Source: Pseudomonas sp. ADAK18 (GTDB lineage: Bacteria > Pseudomonadota > Gammaproteobacteria > Pseudomonadales > Pseudomonadaceae). Taken from it: a stretch of DNA of 64,000 nt. Position 1 is the stretch's first letter; each line of letters begins with the position of its first letter. A program made the translations under genes and the position numbers. Positions 36,576-46,095 of the stretch are shown here, one piece after another. Under the pieces are notes generated by a model. It was not told the DNA's origin. It saw only the letters and a program-made list of their open reading frames with translations, and did no database searches. The DNA lies in the NCBI RefSeq assembly GCF_012935695.1, contig NZ_CP052859.1, positions 5,373,001 through 5,437,000 on the forward strand, given 5' to 3'.

Positions 36576-38240
36576 TTAACCCAGTAACGCTTCCTGGCTG
36601 CCGCCAAACGTCAGGTACTCCACCAGTTCCGCCAACGGCAACGGCTTGCTGATCAGGTATCCCTGGGCCTGATCGCAGCCAAACAATCTCAGCAACGCCA
36701 ACTGCTCCGGGGTTTCCACGCCTTCAGCTACCACTTCCAGGTTTAGGTTGTGGGCCAGGTTGATCATGGCGTGCACCAGCTTGCGGTTCTCTTCGCGCTC
36801 TTCCATGCCACCGACGAAGCTCTTGTCGATCTTCAGCAAGGCAATCGGCAGGCTGTTCAAGTGCACGAACGATGAGAAGCCGGTGCCGAAGTCATCCAGG
36901 GAGAAACGCACACCGAGGCGGCCGAGGGCATCCATGGTCTGCTTGACCAGGTCGCTGCGACGCATCACGGCGGTTTCCGTCAGTTCAAACTCCAGCCATT
37001 GCGCTTCTACGCCCCGCTCGGCAATCAGCCGGCTGAGGGTGGTGAGCAACTGGCTGTCCTGGAACTGGCGAAACGACAGGTTGACCGCCATGTGCAGCGG
37101 TGCCAGCCCTCGTTCGCGCAGGGCTTGCATGTCCCGCAGGGCCCGGGAGATCACCCAGTAGCCCAGCGGCACGATCAAGCCACTCTGCTCGGCCAACGGC
37201 ACGAACTCACTGGGCGGCAGCAGCCCGCGCTCACCGTGACGCCAGCGCACCAGAGCCTCCAGGCCGACGATATGGCCGTCGTCCAGATCCAGCCGTGGCT
37301 GGTAATGCAGTTCCAGCTCGTCGCGGCGCAACGCCCGGCGCAGCTCGCTTTCCAGGTCAGCGAGGCTGCGGGCGTTGCGGTTGATGCGTTCGTTGAAGAT
37401 GTGAAAGGTGCAGCCCTGAGTGCTTTTGGCTTGCTGCATGGCGATGTGGGCGTGCCACATCAGCGGGTCGGCGCCAGCCTTGGCCCGGGCGTGAGCCACA
37501 CCGAGGCTGCAACCGATCAACAGGCTTTCACCGTCGACCCAATAAGGCTCGGCCATGGCCTCGGTGATGCGCTCGGCCATCCATTCGGCGCGTTGGGGCG
37601 CTCGGCGGGTGTCGATCAGCAAGGCGAATTCGTCACTGCCCAGGCGTGCCAGTTGGTCCCCTGCCTCAAGCTGGCTTTTTAGCCGCGAGACCACTTGCAG
37701 GATCAGCCGGTCGCCGGCCTGGTGGCCGAGGGCGTCGTTGGCATGGCGGAAGTTGTCCAGGTCCAGATGCCCGAGGGCCAGGCCTCGGCCTTCATTTTCA
37801 GCCAGGCGCGCGGCCAGCAGGGTCTGGAAACCCTGGCGATTGGCAATCCCGGTCAACGGGTCTTGTTCAGCCAGGCGCTGTAAAGTGTTTTCCAGCAACC
37901 CACGCTCGCGGACATGGCGCAGGCAGCGGCGCAATGTATCGATATCCAATGCATTACGGATCAACCAATCGCTGACGCCCAACGGCGTGACCAGTGGTTC
38001 CTGTTCCAACAGCAAGACGGTCGGCAGGCTGCAACGGCCGGGACCGGGTTGAAGGCTGGGAATGGTCAACAACACCGCGCTGTGATCGTCGTCGAACAGA
38101 CTGCTCACAGACTCCCAGTTTGGCGCACTGATCAGGACAGCAGCATCCCCCATCGGCACCAGGCACTCGCGCAATAACGCTGCCCACGTAGGCGTATCGG
38201 CCAGTAGCAGCAAACGCAAGGGTTCGACAGGCGTAGACAA
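36576..38240 (-). CDS. GGDEF/EAL protein, probable c-di-GMP phosphodiesterase
   Basis: This 554-residue cytosolic protein has a receiver-like N-terminal region (8-110) without clear phosphorylation residues, a GGDEF domain (about 120-285) with the degenerate motif GSDEF at 201-205, and an EAL domain (about 300-548). The EAL catalytic set looks intact: E328-A-L-V-R-W, NLSFRQ, ELTE, DDFGTGFSS, KIDKSFV, VAEGVET and QGYLISKP. It should therefore degrade c-di-GMP, perhaps with GTP as activator at the GGDEF domain. Its place beside rep matches P. aeruginosa PA5295, the phosphodiesterase called ProE; orthology is inferred. A Fur-like palindrome lies 66-84 bases upstream. Confidence 0.9.
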   Translation of the reverse strand: MSTPVEPLRLLLLADTPTWAALLRECLVPMGDAAVLISAPNWESVSSLFDDDHSAVLLTIPSLQPGPGRCSLPTVLLLEQEPLVTPLGVSDWLIRNALDIDTLRRCLRHVRERGLLENTLQRLAEQDPLTGIANRQGFQTLLAARLAENEGRGLALGHLDLDNFRHANDALGHQAGDRLILQVVSRLKSQLEAGDQLARLGSDEFALLIDTRRAPQRAEWMAERITEAMAEPYWVDGESLLIGCSLGVAHARAKAGADPLMWHAHIAMQQAKSTQGCTFHIFNERINRNARSLADLESELRRALRRDELELHYQPRLDLDDGHIVGLEALVRWRHGERGLLPPSEFVPLAEQSGLIVPLGYWVISRALRDMQALRERGLAPLHMAVNLSFRQFQDSQLLTTLSRLIAERGVEAQWLEFELTETAVMRRSDLVKQTMDALGRLGVRFSLDDFGTGFSSFVHLNSLPIALLKIDKSFVGGMEEREENRKLVHAMINLAHNLNLEVVAEGVETPEQLALLRLFGCDQAQGYLISKPLPLAELVEYLTFGGSQEALLG

Positions 38241-38305
38241 GCTAGCTCCCTAGACTCTGCAAAATTTCGTTGGCGGCGGGCATTATGACGTGCGGCCTGA
38301 CAATG

Positions 38306-38325
38306 ACCAATGATATTGATTATCA
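38306..38325. promoter_or_regulatory. Fur-like box upstream of the GGDEF/EAL gene
   Basis: TGATA-TTGAT-TATCA (38311-38325) is a 5-5-5 inverted repeat, and the surrounding 19 bases ending at 38324 match the Fur consensus at 14 positions by eye. It lies 66 bases before the start of the GGDEF/EAL gene and about 180 bases before rep. Confidence 0.45.
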
Positions 38326-38507
38326 GGTACGTGCAGTGCGGCTCTAGATCGAACAATAGACCCAAATACTGCGTACATCCTGCGGCAAAGTAACAAAACC
38401 GGCAAATTTAGATCGAGTGGTACGTCACACTGTCGTTCAGAGGCAGCAGAATCTTTCCAGCCTGTTAAAATGCCCGCCCTTTTGATCAATGACTCCCGAA
38501 ATTTCGT

Positions 38508-40517
38508 ATGTCCCGACTCAATCCCCGGCAGCAAGAAGCCGTGAACTACGTCGGCGGCCCTCTATTGGTGCTCGCCGGTGCTGGCTCCGGCAAGACCAGC
38601 GTGATCACCCGCAAGATCGCGCACCTGATCCAGAGCTGTGGCATCCGCGCCCAGTACATCGTCGCCATGACCTTTACCAACAAGGCGGCGCGGGAAATGA
38701 AAGAGCGCGTCGGCACCCTGCTCAAAGGTGGCGAAGGCCGCGGCCTCACTGTGTGTACCTTCCACAACCTGGGCCTGAATATCATCCGCAAGGAGCATGT
38801 GCGGCTGGGCTACAAGCCGGGCTTCTCGATCTTCGACGAGACCGACGTCAAGGCCCTGATGACCGACATCATGCAGAAGGAATATGCGGGCGACGACGGC
38901 GTCGACGAGATCAAGAACATGATCGGCGCCTGGAAAAACGACCTGATCCTGCCGCCTGAAGCCCTGGAAAACGCGCGCAACCCCAAGGAGCAGACCGCCG
39001 CCATCGTCTACACCCATTATCAGCGCACGCTGAAAGCGTTCAACGCGGTGGACTTCGACGACCTGATCCTGCTGCCGGTAAAGCTGTTCCAGGAACACGC
39101 CGACATCCTCGAAAAGTGGCAGAACAAGGTCCGCTACCTGCTGGTGGACGAATATCAAGACACCAACGCCAGCCAGTATTTGCTGGTGAAGCTGCTGATC
39201 GGCACCCGTAACCAGTTCACCGTGGTAGGCGACGATGACCAGTCGATCTACGCCTGGCGCGGCGCCCGTCCGGAAAACCTGATGCTGCTCAAGGACGATT
39301 ACCCGTCCCTGAAAGTGGTGATGCTGGAGCAGAACTACCGCTCTACCAGCCGTATCCTGCGTTGCGCCAACGTGCTGATCTCCAACAACCCCCACGAGTT
39401 TGAAAAACAACTGTGGAGCGAGATGGGCCATGGCGACGAGATCCGTGTGATCCGCTGTCGCAACGAAGACGCCGAAGCCGAGCGCGTGGCCGTGGAATTG
39501 CTGACGTTGCACCTGCGCACCGACCGGCCCTACAGCGACTTTGCGATCCTGTACCGCGGTAACTACCAGGCCAAGCTGATCGAGCTGAAGCTGCAACACC
39601 ACCAGATTCCCTATCGTTTGTCGGGTGGCAACAGCTTTTTCGGACGCCAGGAAGTGAAAGACCTGATGGCCTACTTCCGGCTCATCGTGAACCCCGATGA
39701 CGACAATGCCTTCCTGCGGGTGATCAACGTCCCACGCCGAGAAATCGGTTCGACGACCCTGGAAAAGCTCGGCAACTACGCCACCGAACGCAAAATCTCG
39801 ATGTACGCCGCCACCGACGAAATCGGCCTGGGCGAGCACCTGGACACGCGCTTCACCGATCGCCTGTCACGCTTCAAGCGCTTCATGGACAAGGTGCGCG
39901 AGCAGTGTTCCGGCGAAGACCCGATCAGCGCCCTGCGCAGCATGGTCATGGACATCGACTACGAGAACTGGCTGCGCACCAACAGCTCCAGCGACAAGGC
40001 CGCCGATTACCGCATGGGCAACGTGTGGTTCCTGATCGAGGCGTTGAAAAACACCCTGGAGAAGGACGAAGAAGGCGAGATGACCGTCGAGGACGCCATC
40101 GGCAAGCTGGTCCTGCGGGACATGCTGGAACGTCAGCAGGAAGAGGAAGACGGCGCCGAAGGTGTGCAGATGATGACCTTGCATGCCTCCAAGGGCTTGG
40201 AATTTCCCTACGTGTTCATCATGGGCATGGAAGAGGAAATCCTCCCCCACCGTTCCAGCATCGAAGCCGACACCATCGAAGAAGAACGGCGCCTGGCCTA
40301 CGTGGGCATTACCCGCGCGCGTCAGACCCTGGCCTTCACCTTTGCCGCCAAGCGCAAGCAGTACGGCGAGATCATCGATTGTGCCCCTAGCCGGTTCCTT
40401 GATGAGCTGCCGCCGGACGACCTGGCCTGGGAAGGCAACGACGACACACCGACCGAAGTCAAAGCCGTTCGCGGCAACACCGCCTTGGCGGATATACGCG
40501 CGATGTTAAAGCGCTAG
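38508..40517 (+). CDS. rep: ATP-dependent DNA helicase Rep
   Basis: Rep is a 3'-5' superfamily 1A helicase that clears proteins ahead of replication forks. The 669-residue protein has Walker A GAGSGKTS (about residues 22-29), motif II VDEYQDTN, motif III GDDDQSIYAWRGA, motif IV EQNYRS, motif V MTLHASKGLEFPYVF and motif VI AYVGITRARQ. The start MSRLNPRQQEAV is typical for Rep. Neighbours and length agree with Rep rather than UvrD, which is longer. It diverges from the GGDEF/EAL gene and is followed by xpt. Confidence 0.96.
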   Translation: MSRLNPRQQEAVNYVGGPLLVLAGAGSGKTSVITRKIAHLIQSCGIRAQYIVAMTFTNKAAREMKERVGTLLKGGEGRGLTVCTFHNLGLNIIRKEHVRLGYKPGFSIFDETDVKALMTDIMQKEYAGDDGVDEIKNMIGAWKNDLILPPEALENARNPKEQTAAIVYTHYQRTLKAFNAVDFDDLILLPVKLFQEHADILEKWQNKVRYLLVDEYQDTNASQYLLVKLLIGTRNQFTVVGDDDQSIYAWRGARPENLMLLKDDYPSLKVVMLEQNYRSTSRILRCANVLISNNPHEFEKQLWSEMGHGDEIRVIRCRNEDAEAERVAVELLTLHLRTDRPYSDFAILYRGNYQAKLIELKLQHHQIPYRLSGGNSFFGRQEVKDLMAYFRLIVNPDDDNAFLRVINVPRREIGSTTLEKLGNYATERKISMYAATDEIGLGEHLDTRFTDRLSRFKRFMDKVREQCSGEDPISALRSMVMDIDYENWLRTNSSSDKAADYRMGNVWFLIEALKNTLEKDEEGEMTVEDAIGKLVLRDMLERQQEEEDGAEGVQMMTLHASKGLEFPYVFIMGMEEEILPHRSSIEADTIEEERRLAYVGITRARQTLAFTFAAKRKQYGEIIDCAPSRFLDELPPDDLAWEGNDDTPTEVKAVRGNTALADIRAMLKR

Positions 40518-41147
<630 letters not shown>

Positions 41148-41183
41148 TCGATAACCCCAGCAATCTTGAGCGGGCACGGTTAA

Positions 41184-41253
41184 AAATGTGGGAGCGGGCT
41201 TGCTCGCGAAAGCGGCTACAACTGCATTCGCAGGCAAGCCAGCTCCCACATTT
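41184..41253. repeat. Imperfect inverted REP pair
   Basis: AAATGTGGGAGCGGGCTTGC (start 41184) and GCAAGCCAGCTCCCACATTT (end 41253) pair with one or two mismatches. The left arm is the canonical unit with TCGCGA, the right arm is the variant form with TTCGCAGGC, so two subtypes are combined. It lies between the convergent xpt and acetyl-CoA hydrolase genes. Confidence 0.88.
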
Positions 41254-41268
41254 GATTTGTGTTGTCTG

Positions 41269-43191
41269 CTAATGCGCGGTCGCCTGTAAGCCGGCCAACA
41301 ACAGCCGCTGATATAGGTCCTCTTTCAACCCATCCGGCTTCGCCAACCCCATCCGCTGCAAATGCTCGGGAAACGCCTCCGGCTCCGGTGCATCCAGTGC
41401 CGCCTTGCCCAGCTCGAAAATCTCCGTCAGCTTGAATTTGCTCTTGAGCCAGTTCAACGCTCGCAACAAATCCCGCTCTTCATCGGTGAAATCACAGCCC
41501 AACGGATACTCCGGGAACAACCGTGGATGCCGCGCCTGGATCGCCTGCAAACGCTCCGGCGTATTGTCGGCAAAACGCGGATTCAGCTGAAAATTCTTCG
41601 GCAGCTTGCCGGCCTTTTGCGCCTGTTCGATCAACGCTTCCTGGAACCGCGAGTCGGTGATGTTCAGCAGCGCCTCAATCACCTTGGCATCGGTCTGCCC
41701 ACGCAAATCGGCAATGCCATATTCCGTGATGACGATGTCCCGCAGGTGCCGGGGAATGGTGCAGTGGCCGTACTCCCAGACGATATTGGAACTGACCTCC
41801 CCAGCCGACTCACGCCAACTGCGCAGAATCAGAATCGAACGCGCGCCCTCCAGGGCATGGCCCTGGGCAACAAAGTTGTATTGCCCACCCACACCACTCA
41901 ACACCCGACCGTCTTCCAACTGGTCCGCCACCCCCGCGCCCAACAGAGTCACGGTAAAGGCACTGTTGATAAACCGTGCATCCAGACGCTGCAAACGCTT
42001 GAGCTCTTCCTGCCCGTACAGCTCGTTGATGTAGCTGATACGGGTCATGTTGAATTCAAGGCGCTTGCTCTGCGGTAGGTCCCGCAAGCGGTCATAAAAG
42101 CTGCGCGGCCCCAGGAAGAAGCCGCCATGTACCGAGATTCCGTCGGGCTGCGCAGCCTCGTCCAGAGTGCCGGCGTTGGCCCGTTCCTGGGTCGCGACAT
42201 CCGGATAAACCTTGCGGCGGACAATCCCGGCATCCGCCAGCACCAGCAAGCCGTTGACGAACATTTCGCTGCAGCCGTAAAGACCACGAGCGAAGGGCTC
42301 GACCCCGCCCTCCCGGCTGATCAGCGGCGCCCACTGGTACACATCCAGATCGCTGAGCAACTGGCGATACGCTTCGTTGTCCGCCTGACGTGCCAGCAAG
42401 GCAGCCGTCAGCGCATCGCCCATGGAGCCGATACCAATCTGCAAGGTGCCACCATCACGCACCAGGGTGCTGGCGTGCAGGCCGATAAAGTGGTCCTGGC
42501 AGCCCACCGGCATGTTCGGCGTGGAGAACAGCGTGGTGCTGTCTTTCTCATCAATCAGGAAGTCGAACTCATCCATGCCCAGCTCGGCGTCACCGGGCAT
42601 GTACGGCAAGTCGCCGTGGACCTGGCCGACCACCAAAATGGTCTCCCCCGTCTCGCGGCGCTTGGCGATCATCGGCAGCAGGTCGAGGGTGATGTCGGGG
42701 TTACAGCTAAGGCTCAAGCGATCCGGGTGTTCGCTGCTGCTGGCCACCAATTGCGCCACCAGGTTCAAACCGGCGGCATTGATGTCTCGGGCGGCATGGC
42801 TGTAGTTGCTGCTGACATAGTCCTGCTGCGCCGGGGCGCTGTTGAGCAGACTGCCAGGTTGCATGAAGAACTGTTCGACGTGGATATTCGCCGGCAGGCT
42901 GTCCTTGTGCAGGTCGGCAAGAAAATCCAGCTCCGGATAGTCGCCGAAAACCCGTTCGATAAAGGGGCCGAGGAAGCGTTTCTGCAAACCGTCGCCCATG
43001 GTCGGACGGCCCAGGCTCAAGGCCGTATAGATCGTCAGCGCCCGGTCCGGCAGTTTGGCGATGCGCCGGTACAGCGCATTGGCGAACAGGTTGGGCTTGC
43101 CCAGGCCCAGGGGCATGCCCATATGAATATGCGCCGGCAACCGCGCCAGTACGTCATCGACCGCTTGCTCGATTGAACACAACTGCACCAT
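41269..43191 (-). CDS. Acetyl-CoA hydrolase/transferase family protein
   Basis: This 640-residue cytosolic protein belongs to the acetyl-CoA hydrolase/CoA-transferase superfamily. The N-terminal domain includes IHMGMPLGLGKPNLFANALY, and the C-terminal domain (about 400-560) carries GVGGQYNFVAQG and the conserved EYGIADLRGQTDAKVIEALL. It is longer than the usual 430-510 residues, mainly by a C-terminal extension after about residue 560 (FTDEERDLLRALNWLKSKFKL) and a longer centre. The acyl substrate is unknown. The gene is conserved in pseudomonads between xpt and cycB. Confidence 0.85.
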   Translation of the reverse strand: MVQLCSIEQAVDDVLARLPAHIHMGMPLGLGKPNLFANALYRRIAKLPDRALTIYTALSLGRPTMGDGLQKRFLGPFIERVFGDYPELDFLADLHKDSLPANIHVEQFFMQPGSLLNSAPAQQDYVSSNYSHAARDINAAGLNLVAQLVASSSEHPDRLSLSCNPDITLDLLPMIAKRRETGETILVVGQVHGDLPYMPGDAELGMDEFDFLIDEKDSTTLFSTPNMPVGCQDHFIGLHASTLVRDGGTLQIGIGSMGDALTAALLARQADNEAYRQLLSDLDVYQWAPLISREGGVEPFARGLYGCSEMFVNGLLVLADAGIVRRKVYPDVATQERANAGTLDEAAQPDGISVHGGFFLGPRSFYDRLRDLPQSKRLEFNMTRISYINELYGQEELKRLQRLDARFINSAFTVTLLGAGVADQLEDGRVLSGVGGQYNFVAQGHALEGARSILILRSWRESAGEVSSNIVWEYGHCTIPRHLRDIVITEYGIADLRGQTDAKVIEALLNITDSRFQEALIEQAQKAGKLPKNFQLNPRFADNTPERLQAIQARHPRLFPEYPLGCDFTDEERDLLRALNWLKSKFKLTEIFELGKAALDAPEPEAFPEHLQRMGLAKPDGLKEDLYQRLLLAGLQATAH

Positions 43192-43284
43192 CCGACCCTC
43201 CCGAACATTCCATGAATTGGGGTTCGACCGAGCTTGCCGGGTCTTTGCTGCAAAGAACAGCCTCTAACGAAAAATCGCGGGCAC

Positions 43285-43312
43285 AAAAAAGCCGCTGGTC
43301 AGCGGCTTTTTT
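43285..43312. terminator. Terminator after cytochrome c5 gene
   Basis: AAAAAAGCCGCT / AGCGGCTTTTTT with a four-base loop forms a perfect 12-bp stem that begins 13 bases past the cycB stop. The A- and T-runs make it able to stop transcription in both directions. Confidence 0.92.
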
Positions 43313-43325
43313 AGCGAAGATCGGC

Positions 43326-43754
43326 TTATTTCAAGCCAGACATCTTCTCGATTGCGCCCTTGAGCTCGTCATCCGAGCAATCGGTACAGGTGCCTTTTGG
43401 CGGCATGGCGTTCAGGCCGGTGATGGCCTTGGCCAGCAGACCGTCGAGGCCACCTTGGTGGTCGGCACGGTCTTTCCAGGCGGCACTGTCACCAATTTTC
43501 GGTGCACCCAACAGGCCGGTACCGTGGCAAGCGTTGCAGTGTTTGGCAATCACATCATCCGGCGTTTTCGCGCCGCCACCGCCGCCTGCGGCTACAGCGA
43601 CTTCCATCCCCTTGCACTCTTGCCCCTGGACGCAGACTTGGCCCACAGGCTCCAGGCGCTTGGCAATCTCATCATTGGTCGCAGCTTGAGCGCTGACAGC
43701 CCATAGGGCCAGTACGGTTGCTGGTGCAGCCAGCATTTTCATAATTAGGTTCAC
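43326..43754 (-). CDS. cycB: Cytochrome c5
   Basis: This periplasmic monohaem electron carrier has 142 residues: a signal peptide (ending AQA near residue 24), a poly-glycine linker (VAAGGGGGAK), the haem site CNACH near residues 73-77, the axial methionine in GLNAMPPKGTC and the extra cysteine pair CTDC that marks the c5 class. A GTG start at 43754 has GAGGG seven bases upstream; an in-frame ATG at 43742 is the alternative. The name follows the gene beside pauR in P. aeruginosa. It has its own terminator. Confidence 0.9.
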   Translation of the reverse strand: MNLIMKMLAAPATVLALWAVSAQAATNDEIAKRLEPVGQVCVQGQECKGMEVAVAAGGGGGAKTPDDVIAKHCNACHGTGLLGAPKIGDSAAWKDRADHQGGLDGLLAKAITGLNAMPPKGTCTDCSDDELKGAIEKMSGLK

Positions 43755-43924
43755 GCGTTCACCCTCAATGGTGGCTATTCACGCCTGCGGCCACGGTTTC
43801 GCAGGCGGCGAAAGTATAACGGTTAGCCCGCCCCGCTGAAACAACCCTATTATCCAAGGGGAGATTCATCACGACGGAATACTGCGTCGGGCACCTCTGC
43901 CATGCAAGCAGGACGCCTCTCTTC

Positions 43925-44473
43925 TTAAAAGTTCGCGGGTGTGGCTGCGCTGATTAGTCGCGCCGGCACATCGAACGGATTGCGAAAACGGTGCGGCTTG
44001 GTGCTTTCAAAGTAGTAGCTATCGCCGGCTTCGAGCACAAAAATTTCAAGACCGACCACCAACTCCAGGCGACCTTCCACCAGAATCCCGGTCTCCTCAC
44101 CTTCGTGGGTGAGCATTTCTTCACCCGTGTCAGCGCCTGGCGGGTAGATCTCGTTGAGAAACGCAATCGCCCGGCTCGGATGCGCCCGGCCCACCAGTTT
44201 CATGGTGACGGCGCCGTCGGAGATGTCGATCAGCTCATTGGCTTTATAGACGATCTGGGTCGGTTTTTCCTGGAGGATCTCCTCGGAAAAGAACTCGACC
44301 ATGGACATGGGAATGCCACCCAGCACCTTTCGCAAGGAACTGATGGAGGGGCTGACGCTGTTTTTCTCGATCATCGAGATGGTGCTGTTGGTGACACCCG
44401 CACGCTTGGCAAGCTCGCGCTGGGAAAGACCTTTCAGTTTACGGATGGATTGCAGTCGTTCGCCGACGTCCAA
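43925..44473 (-). CDS. pauR: PauR-like XRE-cupin transcriptional regulator
   Basis: This 182-residue regulator has an XRE helix-turn-helix (residues 5-60: LSQRELAKRAGVTNSTISMI) and a C-terminal cupin sensor domain (105-180: HEGEETGILVEGRLEL, then GDSYYFESTKPHRFRNP). It matches the PuuR/PauR type, which represses polyamine catabolic genes until putrescine or cadaverine bind. The position between cycB and dadX is the same as pauR in P. aeruginosa. Likely targets in this window are the PauB-like oxidase and KauB; this is inferred from family knowledge. Confidence 0.9.
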   Translation of the reverse strand: MDVGERLQSIRKLKGLSQRELAKRAGVTNSTISMIEKNSVSPSISSLRKVLGGIPMSMVEFFSEEILQEKPTQIVYKANELIDISDGAVTMKLVGRAHPSRAIAFLNEIYPPGADTGEEMLTHEGEETGILVEGRLELVVGLEIFVLEAGDSYYFESTKPHRFRNPFDVPARLISAATPANF

Positions 44474-44589
44474 TGCAGGAGCCTCCTAGGATTCAGGTCG
44501 TAAAGAAATTGAGCGTTATCATGGCGACAGCGTTCAGTATTTACAACACTTGGACCTAAATCCTGAGCTGCTCTGTTCGTAGCCGGCGG

Positions 44590-45663
44590 TTAAGTGCCGG
44601 AATAGAGCCGCGGCACTCGTCGCAGGTTGCAGAAAATCTGATAGGGGATGGTCTCGGCAGCGGTAGCAACGTCACTGGCGAGGATGTTTTTGCCCCACAG
44701 CTCGACGGTGGAGCCAAGCCCGGCCTGGGGGACGTCGGTCAGGTCGACACACAGCATGTCCATCGACACGCGACCGAGCAATTGGCTGCGCTGCCCCGCC
44801 ACCAGCACTGGCGTACCGGTCGGCGCATGGCGTGGGTAGCCGTCGGCATAACCCATGGCCACCACCCCGATGCGCATCGGTTTGGGCGTGACGAACCTGG
44901 CGCCATAGCCCACCGGCTCACCCGCCGGCAGTTCACGTACGCAGATGACTTTCGACTCCAGGGTCATCACCGGCTGCAAACGTGCGGCGATCGCCTGGTC
45001 TTCACCAAAGGGCGTGGCACCGTAGAGCATGATGCCTGGGCGAACCCAATCACTGGAGACGTTCGGCCAGCCCATCACCGACGGCGAGTTGCGCAGGCTG
45101 ACCTCGGCCGACAGGCCTTGGCGCGCCGCTTCAAATACCGCCACTTGTTCATTGCTGCGAACACAATCGAGCTCGTCAGCGCGAGCGAAGTGGCTCATCA
45201 AGACGATCTTGGCCACTTTGCCGCTGGCCAGCAGTCGCTGATAAGCCTCCTGGAAATCCTTGGGGTGCAGGCCGACCCGGTGCATGCCCGAATCCAGCTT
45301 GAGCCAGACGGTCAGCGGCTTGCTCAGGCGAGCCTGCTCGATCGCCTCCAATTGCCACAGCGAATGCACCACACACCAGAAGTCATGCTCGATGATCAGC
45401 GGCAGCTCGTCAGCCTCGAAAAAGCCTTCCAGCAACAGTACCGGCGCGCGAATCCCGGCGGCCCGCAATTCCAGTGCTTCCTCGATGCAGGCCACAGCAA
45501 ACCCATTGGCCTCGGCTTCCAGCGCCTGGGCAACGCGCACGGCGCCATGGCCGTAGGCATCAGCCTTGATCACCGCGAGGGCCTTGGCCCCCGTGATTTC
45601 ACGGGCCAGTTGGTAGTTGTGGCGCAGGGCTTGAAGGTCAATCAGGGCACGGGCAGGACGCAT
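44590..45663 (-). CDS. dadX: Catabolic alanine racemase
   Basis: DadX interconverts L- and D-alanine so that DadA can oxidise the D-isomer. The 357-residue fold-type III enzyme has the PLP lysine K33 in [11 protein letters not shown], the barrel residues of [22 protein letters not shown] and the C-terminal domain catalytic tyrosine in [10 protein letters not shown]. Placement in the dadA-ridA-dadX cluster marks it as the catabolic rather than the biosynthetic (Alr) enzyme. It lies 78 bases after the ridA gene in the same direction. Confidence 0.95.
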   Translation of the reverse strand: MRPARALIDLQALRHNYQLAREITGAKALAVIKADAYGHGAVRVAQALEAEANGFAVACIEEALELRAAGIRAPVLLLEGFFEADELPLIIEHDFWCVVHSLWQLEAIEQARLSKPLTVWLKLDSGMHRVGLHPKDFQEAYQRLLASGKVAKIVLMSHFARADELDCVRSNEQVAVFEAARQGLSAEVSLRNSPSVMGWPNVSSDWVRPGIMLYGATPFGEDQAIAARLQPVMTLESKVICVRELPAGEPVGYGARFVTPKPMRIGVVAMGYADGYPRHAPTGTPVLVAGQRSQLLGRVSMDMLCVDLTDVPQAGLGSTVELWGKNILASDVATAAETIPYQIFCNLRRVPRLYSGT

Positions 45664-45741
45664 GGCGGCAGGCTTCTAGGCGGCAAGGGGAAGAAAAACC
45701 GGTACCGACCGACAGCGCCGGCACCGGGAGAGGGATTTTAC

Positions 45742-46095
45742 TTAAGGCAGAGCGGCCACGACCGACAGCTCAACCAGGATTTCCGGTTCGCAGAGCTTTG
45801 CTTCAACTGTGGCACGGGCCGGGGCGACGCCTTTTGGCAGCCACTTGTCCCACACCGCGTTCATGCCGGCGAAATCGGCATCAATGTCTTTCAGGTAGAT
45901 CGTCACCGACAGCAGCTTGCTCTTGTCGGTACCGGCCAGATCCAGCAAACGCTCGATATTGCCGAGGGTTTCACGGGTCTGCTGTTCAATCCCGGCGTTC
46001 ATGTCGTCGCCGACCTGCCCCGCCAGATACACGGTACCGCTGTGGACAACAATCTGACTCATGCGCTCATTGGTGAGCTGGCGCTGGATTGACAT
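45742..46095 (-). CDS. RidA family protein
   Basis: RidA proteins hydrolyse reactive enamine/imine intermediates released by PLP enzymes and amino-acid oxidases. The 117-residue protein contains the family patterns [26 protein letters not shown] and [21 protein letters not shown]; the arginine in PARATVEA is the usual substrate-binding residue. The ATG at 46095 lies inside the end of dadA (29-base overlap), which suggests coupled translation. Its role would be to clear the imino acid formed by DadA. Confidence 0.92.
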   Translation of the reverse strand: MSIQRQLTNERMSQIVVHSGTVYLAGQVGDDMNAGIEQQTRETLGNIERLLDLAGTDKSKLLSVTIYLKDIDADFAGMNAVWDKWLPKGVAPARATVEAKLCEPEILVELSVVAALP

